Shown: in pieces, positions 1-11,814 of the stretch
Layout: each line of letters begins with the position of its first letter
How positions within the stretch are numbered: the stretch's first letter is position 1
Source of the DNA: Drosophila miranda
Lineage: Eukaryota; Arthropoda; Insecta; Diptera; Drosophilidae
Reading direction: 5' to 3'
Length of the DNA: 64,000 nucleotides
NCBI RefSeq assembly: GCF_003369915.1
Contig: NC_046675.1
Span: 30,876,001 to 30,940,000 of the forward strand
Translations under genes and position numbers: made by a program
The notes under the pieces: generated by a model
What the model was told of the DNA's origin: nothing
Seen by the model: only the letters and a program-made list of their open reading frames with translations
The model's database searches: none

Positions 1-2741
1 AATCGGCATCGTCATCGTTGTTGGCTCTAATTAGATTGTTCTGGCAGTGGCAACAGCCTTAGATGTTTTTCCTCAGGAGCCACACGCGCGCAAATGCCAG
101 TCGAAAAATTGTTAAATAATTTAAAAAGAAATTAGCGTATATTTTGTGTGTGTGTGTGTGCAGACAAAGCATTAAAATAAAAATGTTGTAACCAATTCCA
201 TGCATAACAGTAACAGTTAAATAAAATTTAATTTAGCAGAAAAACGAGAGAGGCAAACGAGAACAGAGCACAGCCACAGGAGAAACTGCACAAATTGCCA
301 AAGGAAATAAAAATCACAAGCAGATGAAAGGAGATGGCCACATGGGCAGCACCACGTGAGGGAGCGGCACAGCAGGCTGCTGGGCAAGTGCCGGTAACTG
401 GAGAAACTCGTGGAAGCGGGATGGAACGATGCTGGAAGTGTCAGAGAAGGGAAGACAGTCTGTGCCAGAAAATAGACAACATAAAATGCGTTTGGCCATA
501 ATGAAGACTTCATATTTGTGTAGCGGCAGCCGGCAGCCGGCAGCAGCAACAAATGAATGCCGTCAACATTTATTATTAATTTTAATATTTCAAAGAGCGC
601 AGCCAACCAACCAACAATACTCAAAAAACAAGTACAAAAAATATGAGGAAATAGCTAAGTAATATTACAACTGGAAGATACCCTTTACAGATAAAGAACT
701 ATTTTTTTTAGTCTCTACAAAATGATTTGATTATCATTTTAAGATCATACCGCTAAAGGATTTTTTTTTTTAAATTTTTGTACATTAAAATTAAATTTTT
801 TAAATAAATTTTAAGCTAAAAATAATAATAACAGCCATTAAATAAATTTTAAATGCTAATAAAATAAAGAAAAATGTACAAAAACTTTACTTTAAGCTCA
901 ACTAAAAATTTTAAATTGTAACAAACATTTTAAAGTGAAATATACATATTATTAAAAATTAATACAATTGTAAAAAATATATTTATTAATATTTTTAAAT
1001 AATTTTTTTAAATTACTAAATTTAATAATTATCCTCCTGTAATAATAATAAAATTAGAATAAAGTAATTAATAAATATTTATAGCTTATTTAATACAAAG
1101 AAAGAGGTAAGAATTTTATCATTAATATAAATTTTACAAAAATTGCGTATTACAAAAAATTAAATTTTTAATTAATACAAAAATTAAATTTGATTTAAAT
1201 TACGAAAATATTTATTTTTTAACTATTTTAAAATATAACATTTTATATATATTATGCAAATATTTATGTTTTAGATATTTGAAAATATAAAGCCCAACTT
1301 AAATGATTCAAATATTTATTTTCAATTTATAAACCTGATAATCTGATAATATTTTTCACTAAAAAATAATTTTTGGAGCTACAAATATTCGTATTCGTAT
1401 GACCTCTACTCCCACCCAATATACCCTTTTATCTATGTACAACTAAGGGATACACAAATACAGAAAAAAGAGACAAGAAAGCCACTGGAAAATGGGGGAA
1501 AATGGGGCACAAAACGGGACAACAAAAAACGCAACTTGGCACGCGCTTGCCTTGGCTTTGGCTCTTCGGATGGATGTCCGCCTACTGCTGGCGGGGGTGC
1601 TGGGGCTGGGTATACTCCTCGTAGAAGAAAACGCTAGTTTCAAACTTTGGCAAAGAGCCGACACACTAATTTGATGGCTTTTTGTTGCTACTGGCCAAAG
1701 GAGGGGCGTTCCGGCAATGCCAAACGCCTGGAATTTGCCTCACTGCAGGGCTGTTACTTTGGGCTTCAATGGAAATACGTTACCGGAACATCCTCAATGG
1801 ATGGACAGTGCACTGACCGCATTTAATTTCGCTTTACAAACCGCACAAACTGCATCAACAGCCGAAAGCGCCAACAATTAACTTTTAAACAAATGCCAAA
1901 GGCATTCAAAATTTAATCAATTTATATCATACGCTCAAAAAAACAACAAAACCTGCAAAATTCTGAATAACATTGCATCGGAAAATTTTGCGGATTTGTT
2001 GAGGCTTTTTGTCAGAGTTTTTGTCAAACAGAAAATACATATTACACGCCCCCGAAGCCTCGTAGCGCCCAAAGACCCGAAAGTTACTTTCTGTTTGTTT
2101 GATGAAATTAAAATGTGATACTCGTTAAAATATAAATAATAAATAACTTAATAAAGGCGAATCCTTCAGATAGGAATAGTTGTACATTTACTATATGTCT
2201 TCAATGTTTTGTAACTTGAAATATTTAATTATGAAAAATATCTAACAATTTTTGGCTTGTTTTTGTGATATTTAAAAGATTTTCGTTTACCTTTGCAAAT
2301 GCAATCTATGTTATATTATTTCAGTTTATTTTCGTCTGGCATTTGCATCGTCTTTTGTTTAGCAATCTTCCAATCAAAACAGACATTCTGTTTCCCTGCA
2401 GCTGACTTTCAAAACAAAGACACACAGATACTGCCACACAAACACACACATCTTTGTCTTTGTTCTAAGAGTTGCAGTAAACTATCTGTCATCTTGTGAA
2501 TTGCGCGTGTTAAAAATTCATCAGAAAAAAAGAGAAAAAAATTCTCTGAAAAGAAAAGCAGATAAAAGACACAACGAACTTAATTTAAACGACAACCAAA
2601 AAATAAATGGGTGCAGAAAAAGCATCAAAAAGGTTTAACAAGGATGGGGGCAAAAGAGGGAGAGAGATAAAAAACAGGAGAAGGAATAAGAAGGGCAGGG
2701 CTTTTGGATACTCTTTCAAGGATATAATCTAAAAATAGATA

Positions 2742-2975
2742 TAAATTAAATTAAATATCTCTATTGTATACAAAAGTTTTGGGTCGTCGTGGTGGCCTGT
2801 TATTTTGCTGATATCGGAGCGAGCTAGTGAGCCGGGGGTTGGTCCCCGAGCAAAAATAAATAGATACAGAATAAATTTAATTAAATTAAATCTCTCTATT
2901 AAATAAAAAATTTTTGTGTTGTCGTCGTGGCCTGAGCGAGCAAAGCTAGTGAGCCGGGGGTTGGTGCACGAGCTA
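2742..2975 (+). repeat. Two tandem copies of a GAGCCGGGGGTTGG repeat unit
   Basis: Two units of about 120-135 bp follow each other. Each runs from an AT-rich stretch (ttaaat...ctctatt) through a GTCGTCGTGG-type core to AGTGAGCCGGGGGTTGGT and then a cgagc end (near 2820-2851 and 2945-2974). The GC-rich core recurs near 43.9, 45.9, 48.7, 54.5 and 56.3 kb, so this is a dispersed repeat family. I do not recognise the family. No open frame is attached to it. Confidence 0.7.
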
Positions 2976-3418
2976 AGCGATTGCTCGGAGGTCTTGGCCC
3001 CTAGTCTACTAGGTACACAGATATAGAAGAATGATTATAGCCCGATTTAGCTGGTAAAAGCGCAGCATACATACATGCCGCTTAAACGACCGATGGGCGC
3101 TGCCGCACGGTGCGCGAGTCATTTCGAACTTCATTATCAACTAAGAGAAGATTGTTGTATCTGAAAGCTACATTTAATAGTACTCTCGATCCTGTAAGCT
3201 CTGATTTGCATAGATATATGCTTTGTGCAGAAAAAGCTAGGCTCTTTGGCAGGTTTTCATTGAGATCTATATCTTTAAAACTGAGAAATCATGGCTGCCT
3301 CTCTGTGGCCTGCGATAGAGTATTAAAAAAGTAGAGGGGTTAAAGTCCCCAACAACAATGGAAACCACAAAGCGGCGCTTTTGTTTGCCAGTGTCGCGTC
3401 GCATGCAGTCAATCTATC

Positions 3419-3420
<2 letters not shown>

Positions 3421-3450
<30 letters not shown>
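3421..3450. repeat. (TG)n microsatellite
   Basis: An uninterrupted run of fifteen TG dinucleotides. It generates several spurious valine-cysteine open frames around 3358-3700, which were not accepted as genes. Confidence 0.95.
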
Positions 3451-3453
<3 letters not shown>

Positions 3454-3997
3454 CGCCTGCCAATCAACTCAACAATCGCAATCAATTTGCTCCGCTGCAA
3501 CAGCCCCCTTCCTCCATTCTCCATCACTCGTTCCATTCCATTTGGGGCGCATTGTCATGGTGCAAGTGCAACTGTCATTTCAAGCGCAATCTCTGCATAT
3601 GTATGTGTGTGTTTGTGTGCGCCCGAGGGTGGATAAATGTGTGATATATCAGCGCAAGCCAAAAAATAAACAACAAAAAAAAGCATACAAAAAAAAATAA
3701 AAGATGTCTGATACGCCGCAATGCATTTTTTAATTACGATACTGCGACATTAAGGACCCGCAGTCAGGGCCATATATCACATGAATGAATCATAGCCTTA
3801 AGGTATGACACAAAAGGGGGGGTAGGCAAGACAAAAGCAGAAGGACATATCTGAAGAGTTTGCTAAGTCAACTTTTGGGGCACTAATAATTCCTCGAATA
3901 ATTTGTATTTTTGGGAATGATAAAAACCCTTTTGAAAGCCCTTGATTTCGACAAAACCATTCTTCATTTAGTTCTTAAAAAAAATTAATATAAGCCC

Positions 3998-4250
3998 ATC
4001 TGTTCGGGAGCAGCAGCTCTAACAGAGCAGGAGCACTGATAACATCGCGGTTAACAGCCTGTTACCGTCGTGTAACAGCCTCCTTTACAGCCTGTGGCCG
4101 CTCCCGGTAACAGCTCAATGTTAGCGCTCTGCTTTAGCAGGCTGTGGCCACAGCCGGTAACAGCACACTGTTAGCGATCATCTTTAACAGTCTGTGGCCG
4201 CTACCGGTTACAGATCACTGTTGCCGCTCTAGGACAGAGCTCTCATGCCA
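3998..4250 (+). repeat. TAACAG dispersed tandem repeat, copy 1
   Basis: Degenerate tandem units of roughly 45-50 bp. Each contains TTTAACAG, then ctgtggccgctcccggt, then aacagctcactgttagcg. The block opens with a gttcgggagcagcagctc-like leader that also appears in the 47.6 kb copy. Related blocks lie at 21.1 kb (opposite strand), 35.4 kb and 47.6 kb. No coding frame and no terminal inverted repeat is visible. The family is unknown to me. Confidence 0.75.
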
Positions 4251-6227
4251 CAGGGCATTCGAGCGGCCTAAGCTAGAAAGAACAGCCGTAAAAAAACCCA
4301 GAAAATTATAAAAAATATATATCGCACCTTATGTTCATTCCACAACTTTATCGACCCTCCTACAAAGTACTATCTTCAAAACTAAAGCCTCGGAAACCCC
4401 AAAACAACAAAAAAACACCATCAAAACAAAAACAAAAACTGCCATTTCTTCCACTTGCCAAGTAGGCCTTAAAGTTGGCCAAATTTATGGGCATTATATT
4501 CGCATCATAATCATCAGCATAATACGCATACGCATACGCAGAAATTTGCAAAGTATTGTTATGCTAAATTTATTTGCCCCCATAGCCATCTGCCATCTGT
4601 TGGCGATGTGATGTCCTTGTTGTTGTTAACTTCATCAGAAGTGCGATTGAAACGCAACTTCCGCTTCCGCAAAATGTCTGCCAATGTGCGTGTGTGTGTG
4701 TGTTCCCGAGAGGAGAAACTGAGCTTCACTTCACTCCACTTTGCCTGCAAACAAATCAACTTGAACTTCCGTTTCATTTCGCTTTTCTTGCCATTTCATA
4801 TTCTTTTGCAAGTCCCTCCGCCCCAGCCCCCTCTCTCTTTTTGGGCAACCCACTCAACTCTCAAATTTTTTATTTTCTCTTTACTGTGCATTTCGGCGAC
4901 TTTAGCGTAAATTTACTTTTCACTTTCAGCGCCATCAAAAAAGTTTCCTCTTTTTTTTGTGCATAGCTAACTTTTTGGCTCACATTACGTATATTTTCCA
5001 TATTTTCTGTTGCTTCCTCTCCACCTCTTTTCCTCCCTCTGGGGCTTTGCCTTTTCAATGTCATTGCACACTCGCGGAAAATCTCGTATGTGTGTGGGGG
5101 GGAAACTTTGTCTCGTTTTTTTCTTGGCATTTCATTTCCTTCATTTCAGCCGTTTTGCACCTTGAAGCGTTTTCCTTCTTTTTGGTGTGACTGGACGTGG
5201 GCGGATGTTACAGTTCTCCCTCCTTTTTTTTATATACTTTTCGCTTAATTTAATGCTTGAATGCCTATTTAAATTTGTGTGTCCCTCATCGTTGTCTGCA
5301 TTCCCAATTTTGTTTTGTCATTTACATTTCGTTTGGGAATCAATCAGCGGCCGGGCCGGCACACGTGTGTGCATTGATATCATGGCATGAGAATTATCAA
5401 TTTTATTTGTTTCGGTGGGCGAAAGATTTGAGCGTTTTTTCTACTGCATACTTTTAGGCCGCGATTGTTTGGTAGGGAATGGAAAACTGGGAGTGGCCAT
5501 GTATTTTGCGTGGCATACTTTTAGGCAGTGAAATTTTTTGAGAAGGGGAACTTAAGCAATTGGGAATGAGAATTGGAATAGGAAACAATAAGAGAGAGAA
5601 TAAAGGTATAAATGTAAAACAAAAAGGCGAAATTAAGGTATACCATGAGAACCTGAGGTTTTAAAAGTGCAATTGCGAGAAAAGCTTATACGATATACTA
5701 AAATACTGATACTGGAAATACTAAAAAAGGTTCTTAATTCTTAAAATAAATACTTAATATTGAAACAGACTTAAAATATACCAATGACTATAAAGCCAAT
5801 ACTAAAAATGTTGAAAATCATCAAAAAATATGAAATATACCAAAAATAATATAATTAAAATAATATAATATATAACAAATAATATAGAATCAAAAGTATG
5901 TTAATAAATGGGAAATTATGATTTTTAATGAACAAAATGACAAGCGAGGAATCGTAAAATAAGGGAATAAAAAAGAGATAACCCATAAATGATGAATATA
6001 TTATTAATAAATCGGAATAGACCAGAAATTGGTGAATAAATACAGTAAGGAAGAAGAAACAAAAGAAGACTGTAAGCTATAACTTCTTAAACTGGCTTAA
6101 ATGAGTTCAAGATGATGCTCAAACGGAGTCGAAGGCTTGGTTTTGATAGAAAAATTAGGATCATAAAGTTACCATCACTAAAATAAACCAAAGTTCATTA
6201 TGACCATAATATGACCATCAAGTGATC

Positions 6228-6233
6228 TTTTAT
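6228..6233 (-). terminator. AATAAA polyadenylation signal of UGT-A
   Basis: The minus strand reads AATAAA about 20 bases beyond the UGT-A stop codon, which implies a very short 3' untranslated region. Confidence 0.65.
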
Positions 6234-6253
6234 TATTGAAATTAAACTAAAAT

Positions 6254-7921
6254 TCAGTTGCGTTTTCTCTTTTCCCCTTGGGGTTGTGTTTTCCCACCTC
6301 CAAATACCCCCCTTAGCAGTCGCCAAATAGCAAGCGGCAGAGCAACCAGCAGGAGGATCACTACTCCAAAGATGATCAACAGGACATCCACATTGTGATA
6401 CTGCCACCAGTTCAACCTCTGAGCGGCACTCTGCAGGTAGGCGGCTCCCTGATGGCGGGTCACATGCTCCACCCAGTAGACGGCGTTCTTCAGAGGAGTC
6501 TGCTGCTGATCGCGATACCGGGAGGACATGCCGCGGATAACCTCCGTGTAGGAGGGCACACTGGTGATCCTCTCGATGGCTGCCTTGAGGTCTGCAGCAT
6601 TCAGTGACTTGAAGTTCAACATAATACCATAACCGGTCTGTTCGGCGTGGGCCATATTGAAGAACTGATCGCTGAAGATCGGCAGACCGATGACGGGCTT
6701 GCCATGATATATGGACTCTGTGGTGCTCAACATACCGCCGTGGGTGACAAATGCCAGGACCTTGGGATGGGCCAGTATATCCGTCTGCGGGAACCAGTCT
6801 GAGATGAACAGATTATCCGGTTTATTTGGCAGATCTTCCAGCTCGAATTTCCACAGCACACGCTGCTTGAGGCCCCTGAAGGCCTTGAGTATTTCCTGCA
6901 CTTTCTCCGGCGGCAAGTCCTTGCTCTTGAGATTCGAGCCCATCGAAAAGTAGATGGCTCCATGTTCGCTTTCGTTGAGAAACTTCTCAATCTTCGCGGG
7001 CAGGGGACTGAGCTTTCCATCGATGTGCATGCCCCCCACTTCAATCAGGTTGGGCGCATAGGGACGTGGAAAACTCAGCGATACATGCTGATTGATGAGC
7101 ACCAGCGAGGCATTACGGCGCATCTCATAAAAGCAGTGTTTGTTCTCTGGGAAGAACTCCTTATAGAGCGCCTCCTGACCGGGCAGATAGTAGTAGTCCA
7201 GCAGGAGACGTTCATAGGCCAGAAAAGCCACATTGACGAGGCGCTCATACAGGGACATGTGATCGTTGAAGGGCAACATTATGTGGGGCACAAACGAAGC
7301 GGGAGCTGGGGAGCCCACCTAAAGGAGAAAACAGAAAGTTAGCTAAGAACATAGAGAACAATTTTCCACCCACCATATCCGTGATGAAGGTCAGTCCTCC
7401 CCCCGTGCTCAGGCCAATGAGTGGTGCCTGGAAATGTTCCGCCAAGCCATAGTGGGCATCGTTGTAGAAGGTCTCGCAGATGACGGCATCGAAAGTTCTA
7501 TTGCTTTTCAACAGATCCTGAAAATTGGGGTCCACAAAGAGAGCTCGTGTGAGGCGAAAACCCATATGATAATGATCTATTAGCTTTTGGGTGAGAGGTT
7601 TCTGTATGGACTGCCATAGGGCGGCCAGGTCTCCTTGAAATGAAAAAATCAGCAACTGGTCACCATTTATGTCGTATACATACCCCTCATAGCCCCTATC
7701 ACATTTGGTACATTGATGTCATGATAACCAGGCATGGGTTTCTTCAGAGGAAACACAGAAACCACTGTGATTTCATGACCCGCCTGCACCAGGCCCTTGG
7801 CCAAGGCATGCCCCACATTGAAGTGCGATCGTCCTGGAGAATTCAAGACCATCAGGAACTTGTAGCCATCACAAAAACACAGGCTGAAGATCAGCGCCAC
7901 AAACAGCGAAAGAATACGCAT
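6254..7921 (-). CDS. UGT-A, UDP-glycosyltransferase, 3 exons, 520 aa
   Basis: Membrane-bound UDP-glycosyltransferase (GT1 family) predicted to move a sugar from a UDP-sugar to small lipophilic acceptors on the lumenal side of the endoplasmic reticulum. Exons on the minus strand are 7921-7684, 7633-7374 and 7318-6254, with GTATGT and GTGGGT donors; the joins keep the frame (phases 1 and 0). The ATG at 7921 was chosen because it begins a signal peptide (MRILSLFVALIFSLC); an open frame extends further upstream without a better start. The catalytic histidine is His33 in GRSH. The donor signature runs from FISDWFPQ to FSDQ (about residues 337-385) and contains FVTHGG. One transmembrane segment lies near 475-500, followed by a lysine-rich tail ending KRKRN, a KxKxx ER-retrieval motif. 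The length is typical of insect UGTs. It is transcribed away from UGT-B. The acceptor cannot be read from sequence. Confidence 0.93.
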
Positions 7922-7986
7922 TCTGATGAATTTAAGAACTGCAAGGGAGAGACCTCGACCGACCGCACGGAGCACGTTGCTGCCAC

Positions 7987-8021
7987 AGACTAAACGAATT
8001 CTTATAGATATGCTGCATATA
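7987..8021 (-). promoter_or_regulatory. Possible UGT-A core promoter
   Basis: On the minus strand TATATG (8021-8016) lies 30 bp upstream of a TTTAGTC initiator-like site whose A is at 7991. This would give a 5' untranslated region of about 70 bases. The match is weaker than at the other UGT genes. Confidence 0.4.
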
Positions 8022-8168
8022 TCTACACTCAATTATTGTGAAATTCCTGTACTCCGCATGAGACTGGACACCAGCCAAATGGTAAGCAAAAATACATACT
8101 CATTTGATTGCAAAAGGCTTACTTTAAGTCGATTTTTGCATGCCCTACACTCAGAATGTATGTACATC

Positions 8169-8676
8169 TACACTGAGAGAAAAATGGCATAGTATTAAGA
8201 AACACACCCTTTATTGAATTAAATATTCGTGCTTTAAATAGAATTCATTTTAATTTAAATATTAAATTTATTAAAAAGTATTTTTTAATGTTAAAAATAA
8301 ATAAAATATATTCCATTTGTGGGAAAAATAAAATAATCTAAAAACAAATTTTTTTAAATAAATATAGAACTTTTTTTTAAGTTTTTCTAAATATTTAAAT
8401 TAAATTAAATGTTGTGGGAAAACAATTTAATCTAAATAAGATAATATTTAATTTAAAAATAAAATATATTATCTTTTAATAAGTCTTTCTTAAATATTTA
8501 AAATAAATAAAATATATTCAACTTTTCCTACAAGATCTAAATAATAAAATATTTAATTTAAATATCAAATATATCTTTGATGTGTAAATATATAGTTTTT
8601 AAATTAAATATATTTTTTCTTTTTACAATTTCCAAGATAAAATATTTAAATATCAGGGCTTTTCTCTGTCTGTGTA
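8169..8676. mobile_element. AT-rich element with short inverted ends, copy 1
   Basis: The left end reads TACACTGAGAGAAAAATGGC. The right end reads GGGCTTTTCTCTGTCTGTGTA, the approximate reverse complement of the left end. The interior is AT-rich and internally repetitive (taaatattaaattta-type units). A second copy with the same left end lies at 18188-18852. There is no open frame and I see no clear target-site duplication, so it is called a MITE-like non-autonomous element. It fills most of the gap between UGT-A and UGT-B. Confidence 0.55.
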
Positions 8677-9262
8677 CTGAAAGTATTCTTCCAAATTATC
8701 TTAACTAAATGCTGTTGTCTGAGGCATCACGTAGTGTAGGGAACTCAAGAGATTAATAAAAAGTGATGATCAATCAAGTAAATGAAGAGAGCTCCTAACC
8801 GAACTTGTTTAAGCAATAAGATAACTTCAAATTTAAGAGAAAAAGAGAGCTTTTAGCAGAAGAGAAAAGATAGCTTTAAGCTGAAGAGAAAAATTTAGCT
8901 TTTAACTGAAGAGAAAAAGAGAAACGTTTAGAGTTTTTAAGAGGGAAAAATCTATCCTCCAAATGGTAAACATATGGAGGGTTTTGCGTTTGATTAAGGG
9001 TTTGTATTTTCATGCATTTTGAATATATTTTGGTTTTTTTCTTTGGGTCACCAAAATATATATTTCTCTGGCAAATTTTTAATTTTAAAGATCTATACTA
9101 AAATATATGAATGAAAGTAGAAATTATAAAGTTAAAAGACAGACTACAAAGCTTGGCAGAAGTGCCCAAAACAAAGATGCACTAGATCTAACGATGCTAA
9201 AGATACCACAATCTACAGATAATCTAAAGATAAATCCAGGTCTCTCTCTAAAGAACGAATTC
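8677..9262. other. Intergenic UGT-A to UGT-B
   Basis: No gene is visible. The stretch carries three diverged copies of a gagaaaaagagag(c)ttt-type motif near 8838-8930, and probably the upstream regulatory DNA of UGT-B. Confidence 0.5.
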
Positions 9263-9263
9263 C

Positions 9264-9313
9264 CTTATCAATTGTATATCTAGCAGCGGAAAACCTTAAA
9301 ACTCTTCAGTCTT
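9264..9313 (+). promoter_or_regulatory. UGT-B core promoter with GATA site
   Basis: CTTATCA (9264-9270, TGATAAG on the other strand, an ideal GATA-factor site) is followed by TATATC (T at 9275). Exactly 33 bp after that T is the A of a TTCAGTC initiator (9308). The ATG at 9333 follows 25 bases later. The same 33-bp spacing recurs at UGT-C, UGT-D, the esterase and UGT-E. Confidence 0.65.
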
Positions 9314-9332
9314 ATCCAAAGTTTGTGGCAAG

Positions 9333-11027
9333 ATGCGTTTGGTTTCTTTACTTCTCCTGCTGATCTGCCAGGTCTATGGCTACTCCTACCTGATGGTGCT
9401 GCATACGGGCTCCAAATCCCACCATACGGTGGGTGTGGCTTTGGCCCGGGGTCTGATTGCGGCTGGCCATGAGGTTACACTGATTTCGCCATTCCCCCAG
9501 ACGAAACCACTCCAAAATCTGATCGATGTGAACACGCCGAATATAATCAGCGTAATGGCCAGTGAGTATTACGATCGAAACCGTTTTTCTCGGGCTATGT
9601 GTCACGTAGAGGCTTATCAGGGTGGGAATTTGATAACAGGCGACAATTATCGACAATTATATCGCAGAAACGTGCACAGATAGACCCATTACAATGTACA
9701 ATAAACCCCCCTCTCTGCCCTTTCCCACAGATCACAAGGCTCGAATACTAGAGAATGCCAAATTGCCTGTGCTCCATCGGTATCCTCTTATCCATGGCAT
9801 GGGTCTGGACCTAACCGAAGCCCTACTTGCGGCGCCCTCAGTGCAGCAGCTGCTGAAGGAGCAGCGCACCTTCGATGGGGTTATCGTTGAGGCCTTCATG
9901 AACGACGCCCATTATGGCTTGGGGCACCGCTAATAGCCCTGAGCACCCTGGGAGCCACCGGCTGGACATCGGACTTGGTGGGCACACCCTCGCCGCCCTC
10001 CTATGTGCCACATAATCTGCTGCAATTCAGTGACCGCATGGACTTCACGCAGAGAGCCCAGAACCTGGGCTTCCAGGTCTTTGAATATTTCTACCAGCGT
10101 TGGTTCAACCTGCCACGACAGGAGGCCCTCTACAGGAAGTATTTTGCGAGCAATACACAGGATTTTTATGAGATGCGACGGAGTACATCGTTGGTTCTGT
10201 TGAACAATCATGTGTCTATGAGTGCACCGCGTCCCTACGCCCCGAACATGATTGAAGTGGGAGGCATGCACATCAATCGGCAGGCCAGGCAGCCTCTGCC
10301 CAAGGACATTGGGGAGTTCATCGAGGGAGCCAGGCACGGAGTGATCTTTTTTTCTTTGGGCTCCAATCTTAACAGCCAAGATCTGCCCCTGAAGAAGCGG
10401 CGAGAGATTGTGGAGACCCTGCGTGGCCTCAAGCAGCGTATCCTTTGGAAATTCGAGGATGAAAACTTTCCCGACAAGCCCGAGAATGTGTTCATCTCAA
10501 GCTGGTTCCCCCAGGATGATATCCTGGCCCACGACAAGGTGATTGCCTTCATCACACACGGCGGACTGCTCAGCACCACGGAATCCATCTACCACGGCAA
10601 ACCGGTGTTGGGAATACCCTTCTTTGGCGATCAGTTCATGAACATGGCCAATGCCGAGTTAGCTGGCTTTGGTATCGCCGTCAAGTACCACCAACTCGAG
10701 GCTCCGCTCCTCCGATCAGCCATCGAACGTATTACCAGTGACGCCAGATACGTGGAAAAGGCTCGCGAAATGTCCAGCCGCTTTCGAGATCAGTTGGTGG
10801 CCCCCCTGGACCGGGCCGTCTATTGGGTGGAGCATGTTACCCGTCAGAAGGGCGCCAGGTACTTGCGAAGTGCCTGCCAGGATCTGAGCCTCGTGGAATA
10901 TCACAATATAGATGTTTTGGCCACATTCTTTGGGGGTTTGAGTTTGGTTATCATACTGTTAGTGGTTCTGGTACGATTTGTTTTGGTTAAACTTAGGGCG
11001 AGCTCGAAGAAAGAGAAAGCTAATTAG
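9333..11027 (+). pseudogene. UGT-B, UDP-glycosyltransferase with frame break in exon 2
   Basis: Exon 1 is 9333-9561 (GTGAGT donor, signal peptide, catalytic His30 in SKSH). Exon 2 starts at 9731 after a CCCACAG acceptor and runs to the TAG at 11025-11027. Near 9923 the frame breaks. Relatives read GLAEHF-x-APLIGL, but here GL is followed directly by the codons for APLIAL in another frame, as if 13 bases were missing; the upstream frame stops at 9931. Beyond the break a full donor domain is intact: FISSWFPQDD, FITHGG, a transmembrane segment and a KEKAN tail. The intron that UGT-A, C and D have at DL/VG is absent, so exons 2 and 3 are fused. The promoter and polyadenylation signal look intact. 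It is either a very young pseudogene, a null allele, or a sequencing or assembly error. Confidence 0.8.
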
Positions 11028-11263
11028 TCGGTAGGTTTTAGGTAGGATTTAAGAGCTCCCTTGGCCGGATAACCATTTGCTTTCAGAGGGAGATCTAGGA
11101 CAATGCTCAATCTACAAAAGAAGATAGGAAGATGAAGGATAGAGATAGATAGGAACCCCAAACAGGTTGGCCTTTGTATACACCCTAGAGATAGAGAGAT
11201 ATAGAGATATTTTATAAGTAATTTGGTTCTTAAAACAAAATATTCCTTAGGCTAATCTTGTTG

Positions 11264-11269
11264 AATAAA
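11264..11269 (+). terminator. AATAAA polyadenylation signal of UGT-B
   Basis: First AATAAA downstream of the UGT-B stop, about 235 bases after it. Confidence 0.45.
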
Positions 11270-11626
11270 ATATTTGTAAAAAAGCCTCCAAATTCTTTAC
11301 CAGAAAGACATTTATAGCACCTCAATACACAACCATTCTAAGGTTAAGGTCAAGATTCTACTAAAATCAGCTAAAATCTGAAGAAATTCTGATTGAAACC
11401 GCTCGAAAAAGCATGATTCTCTCTCCAAATATAACTAATAATGGAAGAGACTGACTGGAGGAAGGCAACCAAGGCACTGGCCATAAATATAAGAATACAT
11501 AAGAGCGTGCATAGCCTACAAATATTATGTCAATACCTAAAGAAATCGAATGAATGGGAGAGCGCCTACAAAAGAGAGGAAACTATGGAGAGTCTGAGAA
11601 CTGCAAAGAGAGAGCCGAAACACCGC
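11270..11626. other. Intergenic UGT-B to UGT-C
   Basis: No gene is visible. A short open frame at 11441-11644 has no family features and ends next to the UGT-C promoter. Confidence 0.5.
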
Positions 11627-11712
11627 CTTATCATCGAAGCATGATCCAATAGTCGACCCAACATGCAGCTGCTTATAATTACCCCACAACCGGCGAGAAT
11701 TTTCTCAGTTTG
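11627..11712 (+). promoter_or_regulatory. UGT-C core promoter with GATA site
   Basis: CTTATCA (11627-11633) is followed by TTATAATTA (TATA T at 11674) and a TCTCAGTTTG initiator (A at 11707), 33 bp apart. The block ccggcgagaattttctcagt is almost the same as in the UGT-D promoter, showing that the promoter was duplicated with the gene. Confidence 0.75.
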
Positions 11713-11814
11713 TTTCGATTCGCCAAAGCCTTAGCAGTCTATAGAAAGACTAAAGAATTAATATCGAAAAATACAATAATTAAAGCGAATTAATTGCGTG
11801 TTTTTCTATTAGTC

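Larger units (their letters stand above)
1..6227. other. Gene-free left flank
   Basis: I see no supportable gene here. Open frames are short, and overlapping frames on both strands point to chance. The stretch from about 660 to 1380 is very AT-rich. TG runs lie near 148-162, 3421-3450 and 4687-4702. Two copies of a GC-rich repeat lie at 2742-2975 and a tandem-type repeat at 3998-4250; both are listed separately. Regulatory DNA for the UGT genes or for a gene to the left may be present, but nothing in the sequence proves it. Confidence 0.6.

Noticed and set aside
3358-3700. Three overlapping valine-cysteine-rich frames
   Set aside because: All are translations of the TG microsatellite and its flanks.
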